From JACVRM01 sp046262315 (GTDB lineage Bacteria > Actinomycetota > Thermoleophilia > Gaiellales > Gaiellaceae): DNA of 8,518 nucleotides. The translations under genes were made by a program, and so were the position numbers. Positions 1 through 5,643 of the stretch are shown piece by piece. The stretch lies in contig JBHEMZ010000079.1 in assembly GCA_046262315.1 (NCBI GenBank), positions 1 to 8,518 on the forward strand, written 5' to 3'. The stretch's first letter is position 1, and each line of letters opens with the position of its first letter. The notes under the pieces are model-generated. The model was not told the DNA's origin, did not search any database, and saw only the letters and a program-made list of their open reading frames with translations.

Positions 1-2
1 TC

Positions 3-152
3 CGCGAGGATGACGCGGTGGTCAGCTACATCGGGCGCTTCGCGCCCGCCGTCACCGTCGCGCTCGCCTCATCGAAGGGCGGCGCGCCGGCGACGGAGCT
101 CACCTCATCGCGCTCGAACACCACGAGCGGGGACGCTACTCTTACGGCTTGA
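3..152 (+). CDS. 3' end of an unidentified plus-strand gene (partial)
   Basis: A reading frame open from the left edge gives 49 codons before a TGA at 150-152. The visible start reads REDDAVVSYIGRFAPA. Nearly every third codon position is G or C, as expected for a real gene in this genome, and no in-frame stop occurs. The tail is rich in Ser, Thr and Ala. I recognise no family and the 5' part lies outside the window. It converges on the ABC permease, whose TAA lies at 142-144, so the two genes overlap tail to tail by 11 bp. A minus-strand frame across 26-235 is also open but runs through the end of the permease gene and was judged a shadow. Confidence is moderate because only codon composition supports it. 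Confidence 0.45.
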   Translation, partial: REDDAVVSYIGRFAPAVTVALASSKGGAPATELTSSRSNTTSGDATLTA

Positions 153-924
153 TGCGCCAGCCGCGCGCAAACAACAGCGCGGCGGCGGCGAACGCGGCGA
201 GGGCAGCGCCGGCAGCCAGGCTGAGCGAGATCCAAATGGATGGATCGTGGACGCCGGTGAAGCCAGTGCGAGTGGCGTCCACGAGGTAGTAGAGCGGGTC
301 GACCCAGGTGAGTGTGCTCCAGGGTTCGCCCAGGTTGCCGGCCGAGTAGAAGACGCCGCCGAGGAGCGCGAGCGGCGCGATCACGACGCTCGCGACGAAC
401 GAGTGCTGGTCGAACGAGTCCGCCCAGATGCCGGTGATGACGCCGAGCGCCGAGAAGACGAGGCCGGTCAGAACGAGCGAAACGACGGCCACCGCCGGCC
501 GGTCGGGGGCGCCCGCGAACGGGGCAGCGAGCAGCGCGACCGCGAGCGCCGCGACCAGGCCTCGTACGAGCCCGCCGGCCATGTAGGCGAGCGCGAGCTG
601 CGCCGGGCGCAGTGGGCTCGTCAGCACGTCCTCGATGTAGCCTTCGCTCTTGGCCTGGAAGAGGCTGGTCGAGTTGTTCGCGAAGGCCTGCGTGGCGACG
701 GTCAGCACGAGCAGCCCGGGCAGGATGAACTCGAGGTAGGGCACGCCTTCGATCTCGCCGATGCGACCGCTGAGGGCGCCGCCGAAGACGGCCAGGAAGA
801 GGAGAGGTGTGAGAACGGCGGGGACGATCGTCTGCGTCCAGAGCGAGAGGACGCGGCGCACCTCGCGCCCGACGAGCGCGAGCGTGCCACGGCGCTGCGC
901 CAGGCCGACATCGATCGTCGTCAT
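142..924 (-). CDS. ABC-2 type transporter permease
   Basis: A 260-residue integral membrane subunit of an ABC exporter. About six hydrophobic segments are visible, near residues 32-50, 64-84, 110-134, 144-167, 176-197 and 230-253. The stretch AKSEGYIEDVLTSPL (residues 91-105), between segments two and three, is the cytoplasmic coupling region typical of ABC2_membrane permeases of the YadH/NodJ/DrrB type, and the length is normal. The ATG at 924-922 overlaps the stop of the ATPase gene by four bases (ATGA), so the pair is almost certainly translationally coupled and forms one transporter. It is the last gene of the minus-strand operon. Members of this family export drugs, polysaccharides or other envelope compounds; the substrate cannot be read here. 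No terminator hairpin is obvious after the stop. Confidence 0.93.
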   Translation of the reverse strand: MTTIDVGLAQRRGTLALVGREVRRVLSLWTQTIVPAVLTPLLFLAVFGGALSGRIGEIEGVPYLEFILPGLLVLTVATQAFANNSTSLFQAKSEGYIEDVLTSPLRPAQLALAYMAGGLVRGLVAALAVALLAAPFAGAPDRPAVAVVSLVLTGLVFSALGVITGIWADSFDQHSFVASVVIAPLALLGGVFYSAGNLGEPWSTLTWVDPLYYLVDATRTGFTGVHDPSIWISLSLAAGAALAAFAAAALLFARGWRIKP

Positions 925-1667
925 GCGCGCATCGCCGCCAGGTATGCGTCTTCGAGGCGTTCGCCGCCGTGGCGTTCGACCAGCTCGCTCGGCGCGCCTT
1001 CGTCGACGATCTGGCCCGCGCGGATGAACGCGACCCGCTCGCAGAGCGCCTCCGCTTCCTCGATGTAGTGCGTCGTGAGCAGCACGGTTAGTCCTTCCTC
1101 GCCGTGCAGCAGGCGCAGGTAGCGCCAGAGCTCGTGACGGAGTTCGAGGTCGACGCCGGCGGTCGGCTCGTCAAGCATCGCCAGCCGCGGTCGGTGCACG
1201 AGCGCGCGGGCGATCAGCAGCCGGCGGCGCATCCCGCCCGAGAGCCGGTTCGGCTTCGTCGCCGCCTTCCCGCTCAGGTCGAAGTTCTCGAGCAGCTCGT
1301 CGGCTCGCCGCTCAGCGTCTCGCCGGCTCATCCCGAAGTAGCGGCCGTGGTAGACGAGCACCTCCCGGGCGGTGAGGAAGCGGTCGAGATGGACCTCCTG
1401 CGGCGCGAGCCCGAGATGGAGGCGAGCGCGCGGGTCGGAGACGGCGTCGTGACCGAAGACGAAGATGCGACCGGTCGGCGCGCGCACGAGCCCGGCGACG
1501 GAGCCGATTAGCGTTGTCTTGCCGGCGCCGTTCGGACCGAGCAGCCCGAAGAACGAGCCCGCAGCAATTCGCAGCTCGAGCGCGTCGAGCGCGTGCGTGC
1601 CGTCCGCGTAGACCTTCGTCAGCCGGTCGACCAGGAGCGCGGTTCGCTCGGTGCCGGGTCGTGTCAC
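921..1667 (-). CDS. ABC transporter ATP-binding protein
   Basis: A 248-residue nucleotide-binding subunit with every core ABC motif: Walker A GPNGAGKT (residues 44-51), Q-loop Gln90, signature LSGGM (142-146), Walker B LAMLDEP with catalytic Glu167, D-loop near 170-173 and switch His200. It resembles the single-domain ATPases (YadG, NodI, DrrA, CcmA-like) that pair with ABC-2 permeases, and its partner lies immediately downstream with a 4-bp ATGA overlap. The start is a GTG at 1667-1665 sharing bases with the TGA of the BNR gene (GTGA overlap), which fixes the start and implies coupled translation. It should power export by the adjacent permease. Substrate unknown. Nothing looks damaged. Confidence 0.95.
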   Translation of the reverse strand: MTRPGTERTALLVDRLTKVYADGTHALDALELRIAAGSFFGLLGPNGAGKTTLIGSVAGLVRAPTGRIFVFGHDAVSDPRARLHLGLAPQEVHLDRFLTAREVLVYHGRYFGMSRRDAERRADELLENFDLSGKAATKPNRLSGGMRRRLLIARALVHRPRLAMLDEPTAGVDLELRHELWRYLRLLHGEEGLTVLLTTHYIEEAEALCERVAFIRAGQIVDEGAPSELVERHGGERLEDAYLAAMRA

Positions 1668-2614
1668 GGAGTGGAGCGCACGACCCAGTTCGCGCCGCCG
1701 TCGGTCGAGCGCTTGATCGTGCCGTCGTGGAGGGCGACGTAGAGCTCGTCGGCCGCTTGCGCGAGCAGTGCGGCCGGCTGGCCGCCGATCTCCCCCAGGT
1801 GGCGCAGACGTCGTCCGCGGTCGTTGCTCGTGAATACCTGGCCGCCCCCGGCGACCAGGTAGAGGCGTTCGCGCGTCGGCCAGGCGAGCAGGCCGACCGC
1901 TTCACCGACGCGGCTCCAGCTGCCGCCGCCGTCGCGCGACTCGAACAACCCTTCCTCCGTCGTCGCCACGATCCGGCGCGAGTCGTGCGGGTCGACGGCG
2001 AGATCGATGAGCGGGCCGGGCCGTTCCAGCTCCGTCCAGGTGCGACCGCGGTCGGCGCTGACGAGCAGGCGGTCGTTGGAGGCGTCGTAGCCGTAGACGC
2101 GCTCGCCGGCGAAGCGGAGGACGTGGAAGTCAGCCTCTCCGAGCAGCGAGATCGGCTCCCAGCTCTCGCCCGAGTCGGTCGACTCGACCAGCCCGAGCAG
2201 CGAGGGGAGGTTCTTCTCGCGCGCCTCGTTCAGGTCGGGATGACCGGAGCCGAGGAAGCGATTAGGACCGACGATCGTGAAGCCCATCGTGTCCTGATAG
2301 CGCTCGCCCACCCACTCTGCGGTCCGCTCGCCCTCCTCGACCCGGTACATGCCGGTATGGGTGGCGATGAAGAGCGAGCCATCGGCCGGGTTCACGCCCA
2401 GCCCGTGCACGTGCACCGGGCCGGGATCGGCGGCAGGAACACCCGCGAACGTTCCGTCGCCGTCGCCGGACTGCCAGAGCAGCAGCCCCGCGACGACGAT
2501 CCCGACCAGCCCGAGGCCCGCCAGGAACAGCAGCCCGCGCGGAAGCCGGGCATCTGCCTTCGGCGGCGGCGCCTGCGCGCGGCGTGCCTTCTTCACCTTC
2601 TTCGCTCGCGTCAT
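1664..2614 (-). CDS. membrane-anchored BNR/Asp-box repeat protein, F510_1955 family-like
   Basis: A 316-residue protein with a basic N-terminus, one transmembrane helix near residues 27-47 that would act as an uncleaved anchor, and an exported beta-propeller-like domain. Asp-box motifs (SxDxGxxW) are visible at about 145-152, 186-193, 226-233 and 303-310, with a degenerate copy near 263. The segment VHVHGLGVNP (residues 67-76), opening the propeller, is typical of proteins annotated as F510_1955 family glycosylhydrolase. Despite that name, an enzymatic activity is not established by anything visible here. The ATG at 2614 is preceded by a strong GAGGTGA that overlaps the SCO stop codon, 4 nt upstream. 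Its place between an SCO gene and an ABC exporter suggests an envelope function tied to them; the two histidines might bind metal, which is speculation. Confidence 0.85.
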   Translation of the reverse strand: MTRAKKVKKARRAQAPPPKADARLPRGLLFLAGLGLVGIVVAGLLLWQSGDGDGTFAGVPAADPGPVHVHGLGVNPADGSLFIATHTGMYRVEEGERTAEWVGERYQDTMGFTIVGPNRFLGSGHPDLNEAREKNLPSLLGLVESTDSGESWEPISLLGEADFHVLRFAGERVYGYDASNDRLLVSADRGRTWTELERPGPLIDLAVDPHDSRRIVATTEEGLFESRDGGGSWSRVGEAVGLLAWPTRERLYLVAGGGQVFTSNDRGRRLRHLGEIGGQPAALLAQAADELYVALHDGTIKRSTDGGANWVVRSTP

Positions 2615-2618
2615 CTCC

Positions 2619-3300
2619 TCACCTCGAAGTCTCGCCGCCCGCGGCCAGCGCGGCGCGGATGTCGTGGAGCAGGTTCTCTTCGCTCAGGTCGGCGCCGGCG
2701 TGCAACGTCGCGACCCAGACGCCCTCGCGGTCGTAGATGCGAAGCGGCGCCGAGTGCAGCGTGTCCTGGCCAGTGTCGAGTGAGGGCAGCAGCTTGAGCG
2801 CCGTCCAGAGCGGACGCAGCTCGCGCTCCTCCCCGAGCAGGTAATCGAGCCGGCCCTCGGCACGCCGCGCGGCGAGGAACCGCCGCACGCTGACCGGCGT
2901 GTCCTCGGCAGGATCCCCGGTTACGGCCAGCGCGCGCACCTGCGCTCGCTCGCTCGCCCGCGCCCAGCCGGTCGATCGTGCGGGCGATCACCCACGCGAG
3001 GATCGGACAGGCCTCCGTGCACTGCGAGTCAAGCAGCGTCAGCAACACCACCCGCCCCTGCAGCGCGCGCGCCGACACCAGACCGCCCCGGTAGCTCGGA
3101 AGCTCGAAGCCGGGCAGCGTCATCCGCACCGGCGGCTCGCTCCCACGAAACGGGCCCTCACTCCCGAGGCCGGCAGTCTCACCGCCGCGACCGCTCGCGA
3201 CCACGGCAACGCCGGCCACGAGGAGCAAACCCAGCACCCCGGCCACGAGCACGAACAACAGCGCTGGTCGATTCGATTTGGGTGGCGCCGAGTGCGCCAA
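2619..3300 (-). pseudogene. SCO1/SenC-family copper chaperone, frameshifted
   Basis: A thioredoxin-fold SCO protein that delivers copper to cytochrome c oxidase or related targets outside the membrane. The 5' part starts at a TTG (3300-3298) behind GGGGAG, has a membrane anchor near residues 12-36, and carries the copper-binding CTEACP motif (Cys94, Cys98). The 3' part, including ALAVTGDPAEDTPVSVRRFL, the YLLGEERELRPLW region and the third ligand His in LHSAPLRIYD, is read one frame over and ends at a TGA (2619-2621). The break lies at a CGCT tandem repeat (2943-2957). Removing a single 4-bp unit gives a continuous LGAGERAQVRALAVTGD, as expected for the family. Unrepaired, the 5' frame runs to 2611 with an Arg/Ala-rich nonsense tail. 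All three ligands survive, so the gene could be functional in a repeat variant, or the lesion may be a sequence error. Confidence 0.85.
2943..2957. repeat. CGCT tetranucleotide tandem repeat causing the SCO frameshift
   Basis: Plus-strand CGCTCGCTCGCTCGC, about 3.75 copies of a 4-bp unit, inside the SCO coding region. On the coding strand it reads GCGAGCGAGCGAGCG. One unit fewer restores the frame exactly. Short tetranucleotide repeats in coding sequence are known substrates for replication slippage. Confidence 0.85.
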
Positions 3301-3305
3301 GGTGT

Positions 3306-3311
3306 CTCCCC
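3306..3311 (-). promoter_or_regulatory. ribosome binding site selecting the TTG start of the SCO gene
   Basis: GGGGAG on the minus strand, followed by a 5-nt spacer and TTG at 3300-3298. No ATG or GTG sits at a comparable distance in the same frame, so this site decides the start. Confidence 0.6.
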
Positions 3312-3365
3312 TTCCAGTCGTTCGCCTACGACCGCCGCGCAGGCGGCCGCCGTCAACGCGTCGAC

Positions 3366-3923
3366 TCAGAAGAGAAAGCGCTGCAGCACCGCGGGTGAGG
3401 CGCGGCTACGCGCCGCGACCGGGGCGTACACGAGCAGGCCGGCCGCAAACACCCCGAACAAAATCGCCGGCCACAGCTCAACGACTGCGGGAGGGAGCGC
3501 CGGACCCTGCATCGCCCGCTCCAGAGCGACCGCCGGCTGGTCGCTCAGACAGGCACAGGCAAAGCCGAGCAGGCCCAGGCAGACGAGCACCAGCAAGATG
3601 AAGACCACCAGCGGCATCCGACCGCGCAAGCGAGCGATCGCCACCAGGCGAGGATAGCCCGGCGTCAGCGACGGTGGCTCGCGTTCCTCCCCATCGCGAC
3701 CATCATCCACACCATCAACCCCATCATCACACGCAGAACGCACCCGCAACGATGAGCCACGGCGCCGCGCCAAAGCCGAAGAAACCCGCCGCGAGCGCCG
3801 CCGCCACGATGGCGAGGCCCAGACGAACAAGGACGGCCAGGTCACGTAGTGAAGGACCGGCGGCGCCGTGCGGCCGCGGCCGTTCTGCGGGCCGCAATAC
3901 CCGGCGTGCTCGTGCGAGCTCAA
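3366..3923 (-). CDS. unknown multi-helix membrane protein with an internally out-of-frame section
   Basis: The frame is open for 185 codons from a TTG at 3923-3921, behind GAGG with a 6-nt spacer and 3 nt after the tetR stop, so it is the second gene of the operon. The N-terminus SSHEHAGYCGPQNGRGRT is His/Cys-bearing. The C-terminal half has two helices (near MPLVVFILLVLVCLGLLGF and LWPAILFGVFAAGLLVYAPV). Between about 3837 and 3686 the frame is low in GC at third positions and encodes Arg/Ser/Asp-rich sequence. Shifted frames there encode hydrophobic helices (VRLGLAIVAAALAAGFFGFG, then MMGLMVWMMVAMG) with GC-rich third positions. Three missing single bases, near 3837, 3730-3745 and 3686, would join all parts as one protein of about four helices and leave both ends in frame. 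I do not recognise the family. Confidence 0.7.
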   Translation of the reverse strand: MSSHEHAGYCGPQNGRGRTAPPVLHYVTWPSLFVWASPSWRRRSRRVSSALARRRGSSLRVRSACDDGVDGVDDGRDGEEREPPSLTPGYPRLVAIARLRGRMPLVVFILLVLVCLGLLGFACACLSDQPAVALERAMQGPALPPAVVELWPAILFGVFAAGLLVYAPVAARSRASPAVLQRFLF

Positions 3924-3926
3924 CCG

Positions 3927-4517
3927 TTACCTCGTCTTGCCGGGCTGGGGGCGCAACCCGGCCAAAGTGACGGCGACGAGCCGGCGGACCGCGGCCTTGG
4001 ACGGCAGACTGCTGGCTGCGCCGAGGGCATGGAGGCAGTAGCTCGCGAGTTCGTCGGACGCGACATCGTCCCGGAGTTCGCCGGTCTCGACGCCCTCGGT
4101 CAGCAGATCTCGAATCATTCTTCGGAGCTGCTGCTGCTGCGCCCCGGCGACCTGCCCGTCTCGATGCAGGAACGCCGCGAGCTCGCTGTTGTGCCCGCGG
4201 GTCTCGTGCGAGATGAAGGCGTAGGCCTCGAGCACGGCCTGCAGTCGCTCGCCAGGATCGCCAGCTTGGTCTCGGACGTCGGCGAGATGGTCGAGGTGGA
4301 GAGAGATCTGGCGTTTGTGCCAGGCGATCAGAATCGCGTCGACGTCTGCGAAGTACTTGTACAGCGTCGCGCGTCCGATGCCGGTCTCCTCGGCGATCTG
4401 CGACATCGTCACCGAGCGCAGCCCGTGCTCGACGACCAGCGCTGCGGTGGTGTCCAGGATTGCGTCGCGCACCTCGCGGCGATGCGCCTCGATCGTTTTA
4501 TTCCAGAGCCGCGGCAC
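3927..4517 (-). CDS. TetR/AcrR-family transcriptional regulator
   Basis: A TetR repressor of 196 residues from the chosen GTG at 4517-4515. The N-terminal DNA-binding domain is clear: AHRREVRDAILDTTAALVVE forms helix 1, and the helix-turn-helix runs over about residues 37-57 with TMSQIAEETGIGRATLYKYF. The rest is the ligand-binding/dimerisation domain, too variable to name an inducer. The GTG is preferred because homology begins at PRLWN and because TATATT lies exactly 6 nt upstream, a leaderless arrangement. An ATG at 4571 in the same frame would add 18 residues (SLRTQRVAERS...) unlike a TetR start and has no good ribosome site. Its stop is 3 nt from the next gene, so it heads the minus-strand operon. 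It probably represses itself, the operon and the divergent membrane genes. Confidence 0.92.
   Translation of the reverse strand: MPRLWNKTIEAHRREVRDAILDTTAALVVEHGLRSVTMSQIAEETGIGRATLYKYFADVDAILIAWHKRQISLHLDHLADVRDQAGDPGERLQAVLEAYAFISHETRGHNSELAAFLHRDGQVAGAQQQQLRRMIRDLLTEGVETGELRDDVASDELASYCLHALGAASSLPSKAAVRRLVAVTLAGLRPQPGKTR
3930..3933 (-). promoter_or_regulatory. ribosome binding site for the TTG-started membrane gene
   Basis: GAGG on the minus strand inside the last codons of tetR, 6 nt before the TTG at 3923. It supports the TTG start and coupled translation with tetR. Confidence 0.45.
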
Positions 4518-4523
4518 CGCGCC

Positions 4524-4529
4524 AATATA
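4524..4529 (-). promoter_or_regulatory. candidate -10 box of the tetR operon, leaderless start
   Basis: TATATT on the minus strand followed by six bases and then the GTG of tetR, so transcription would begin at or next to the start codon. Leaderless genes with a TANNNT box 6-7 nt upstream are common in high-GC Actinomycetota. The -35 region is weak and coincides with the TGCGACA half-site at 4545-4551. Confidence 0.5.
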
Positions 4530-4544
4530 CGCGACGCTTCGTTC

Positions 4545-4592
4545 TGCGACACGTTGAGTTCGTAACGACATGGTGTCTCGTAAACTGTCGCA
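4545..4592. promoter_or_regulatory. candidate TetR operator region, inverted repeat
   Basis: TGCGACA (4545-4551) and its exact reverse complement TGTCGCA (4586-4592) flank the divergent region, separated by 34 bp. Between them lie two more GACA-type half-sites in opposite orientation, CGACA (4566-4570) and TGTC (4574-4577), forming GACATGGTGTC. The left arm sits where the tetR -35 should be; the right arm abuts a TAAACT box for the plus-strand genes. Four half-sites across both promoters fit autoregulation and divergent repression by TetR. The assignment is inference. Confidence 0.4.
4581..4586 (+). promoter_or_regulatory. candidate -10 box for the plus-strand membrane gene pair
   Basis: TAAACT matches TANNNT and would start transcription near 4593, giving a leader of about 26 nt that contains the GGAGGAG ribosome site. 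The -35 (TTCGTA, 4559-4564) is poor. Confidence 0.3.
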
Positions 4593-4605
4593 ACGGCCAA
4601 TCGAC

Positions 4606-4612
4606 GGAGGAG
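4606..4612 (+). promoter_or_regulatory. strong ribosome binding site for the GTG-started small membrane protein
   Basis: GGAGGAG with a 6-nt spacer to the GTG at 4619-4621. It is near consensus and decides the start within a frame that is open much further upstream. Confidence 0.7.
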
Positions 4613-4618
4613 AGACAC

Positions 4619-4822
4619 GTGACGGAGAACGACACGGAGTCAGTTCGCAAGCCACGCTGGGTGAAGGTGTTCGCGGTGATCGCCCTCGTCGTGATCGTGC
4701 TGATTGTGGTGATGCTCATCGCCGGACGCGGTGGCCACGGCCCCGGTCGCCACGCCCTCGGGGGCGACGGATCCGCGAGCGACATCGGACCTCCCGCCGG
4801 CGTCACACATCAACAGCCGTGA
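4619..4822 (+). CDS. small single-helix membrane protein with a Gly/His-rich tail
   Basis: A 67-residue protein from GTG at 4619 behind GGAGGAG. A short charged N-terminus (TENDTESVRKPRW) precedes one strongly hydrophobic helix near residues 16-35, then a Gly-rich tail with histidines at about 40, 45 and 65. The basic WVK before the helix suggests an outward-facing C-terminus. I recognise no family. The frame is open upstream to about 4460 but that part overlaps tetR antisense and is not coding. It is divergent from tetR, shares its control region, and ends 2 nt before the next membrane gene, so the two are cotranscribed and probably work together. The histidines could bind metal, but the tail is short and the idea is untested. 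Confidence 0.65.
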   Translation: MTENDTESVRKPRWVKVFAVIALVVIVLIVVMLIAGRGGHGPGRHALGGDGSASDIGPPAGVTHQQP

Positions 4823-4824
4823 CC

Positions 4825-5340
4825 ATGACGTCTCGCGTCCGCAAGCTCGCGCTGACGGCGCATGTCGTGTCCTCGGTCGGCTGGCTCGGCGCAGTCGTCG
4901 TCTTTCTAGTCCTCGCCGTCGTCGGCCTGACCAGCCAGCATGTTCAGACCGTGCGTGGCGCCTATCTCGTGATGGAGCCGGCAGGGTGGTTCGTCCTCGT
5001 CCCCTTGGCCTTCGCCTCGCTGCTCACCGGGCTCGTTCAAGCGCTGGGCACGACCTGGGGCTTGTTCCGCCACTACTGGGTCCTCTTCAAGCTCCTGATC
5101 AACGTCATGGCCACGACTGTCTTGCTGCTCTATATGGAAACTCTCAGCTACATGGCAGACGTGGCGGCAGATCCGAGTGCCGACCTCGGCGACGTCCGGA
5201 GCGCGTCCCCCCTGCTCCACGCCGCGCTCGCCCTGGTCCTCTTGCCCGTGGCAACGACGCTCGCCGTGTACAAGCCGCGCGGCATGACCCGCTACGGGCG
5301 GCGCAAGCAGCGCGAGCAGCGTACCGCGCTCGTGCCGTAG
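4825..5340 (+). CDS. four-helix membrane protein, DUF2269/CopD-like
   Basis: A 171-residue protein from the ATG at 4825, with hydrophobic segments near residues 8-34, 46-75, 85-104 and 128-149 and a basic C-terminal tail (YKPRGMTRYGRRKQREQ). The helix-1 pattern LTAHVVSSVGWLGAVVVF and the overall size resemble predicted integral membrane proteins annotated as DUF2269 or distantly CopD-like; this assignment is from memory of the pattern and is tentative. His13 in helix 1 and a histidine in FRHYW (about residue 83) lie at or near membrane edges. No separate ribosome site is visible; the start lies 2 nt after the upstream stop, so translation is probably coupled. A GTG at 4819 is an alternative start two codons earlier. 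It is intact, unlike several neighbours. Function unknown. Confidence 0.82.
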   Translation: MTSRVRKLALTAHVVSSVGWLGAVVVFLVLAVVGLTSQHVQTVRGAYLVMEPAGWFVLVPLAFASLLTGLVQALGTTWGLFRHYWVLFKLLINVMATTVLLLYMETLSYMADVAADPSADLGDVRSASPLLHAALALVLLPVATTLAVYKPRGMTRYGRRKQREQRTALVP

Positions 5341-5487
5341 GTCAGCGCCTGTCCTCGCAGCGAGCGCCGTCGTTACGTGTGCCTCGAGCGCCGGACGGCA
5401 ACGGGGTCGCTTGCCCAACCAGAATCGCCTCGCACGCTCCGTCGGCAGGCCTTCGTGCAGACGCCGCGTTGAACCGCAGGTGGCTCT

Positions 5488-5503
5488 CCCGCGCTTAAGC
5501 GGG
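5488..5503. repeat. short inverted repeat, weak hairpin
   Basis: CCCGC (5488-5492), loop GCTTAA, GCGGG (5499-5503). It lies about 150 bp after the DUF2269-like gene and has no T-run on either strand, so it is not called a terminator. Confidence 0.4.
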
Positions 5504-5529
5504 GATGATGTTCCATGAAGACAAGATCC

Positions 5530-5549
5530 CGTGGCCCACTCGTGGCCCA
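5530..5549. repeat. direct repeat CGTGGCCCA x2
   Basis: CGTGGCCCA at 5530-5538 and 5541-5549, spaced by two bases (11-bp period). It could be a protein-binding site or a rearrangement scar; nothing decides between them. Confidence 0.5.
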
Positions 5550-5643
5550 AACGTCGGTTGGACGATTGGCTCAACCATGCGGAGCGGCGTCGCCTTCGGG
5601 CTAAAAAGCGCCTGCAAATGAGGCCGTTCCGAGGAGTTCGTCG

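Larger units (their letters stand above)
5341..5643. other. intergenic stretch of about 300 bp without a supported gene
   Basis: No frame here shows convincing codon bias or recognisable protein. It holds a weak CCCGC/GCGGG hairpin (5488-5503), a 9-bp direct repeat (5530-5549), GGTTG/CAACC arms (about 5556-5576) and a locally AT-richer patch (GCTAAAAAGCG, about 5600-5610). A 29-codon frame from ATG 5515 to TAA 5602-5604 has no family resemblance. The stretch ends where MerA homology begins abruptly, so it may contain the breakpoint that removed the 5' part of merA. Confidence 0.5.

Noticed and set aside
10..1068. Long plus-strand open frame (352 codons) across the ABC permease and ATPase start
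   Set aside because: It is antisense to two well-identified ABC genes; its Arg/Glu/Asp-rich sequence has no domain and is a GC-rich shadow.
1514..2797. Long plus-strand open frame (427 codons)
   Set aside because: It is antisense to the ATPase, BNR and SCO genes, which have clear motifs and coupled starts.
3849..4565. Plus-strand open frame over tetR
   Set aside because: It is a shadow of tetR, whose helix-turn-helix is clear on the minus strand.
5488..5503. Hairpin after the DUF2269-like gene as a terminator
   Set aside because: The stem is 5 bp, it has no T-run on either strand and it is about 150 bp from the stop codon.
5515..5604. 29-codon plus-strand frame starting at ATG 5515
   Set aside because: It has no ribosome site, no family resemblance and ordinary intergenic composition.
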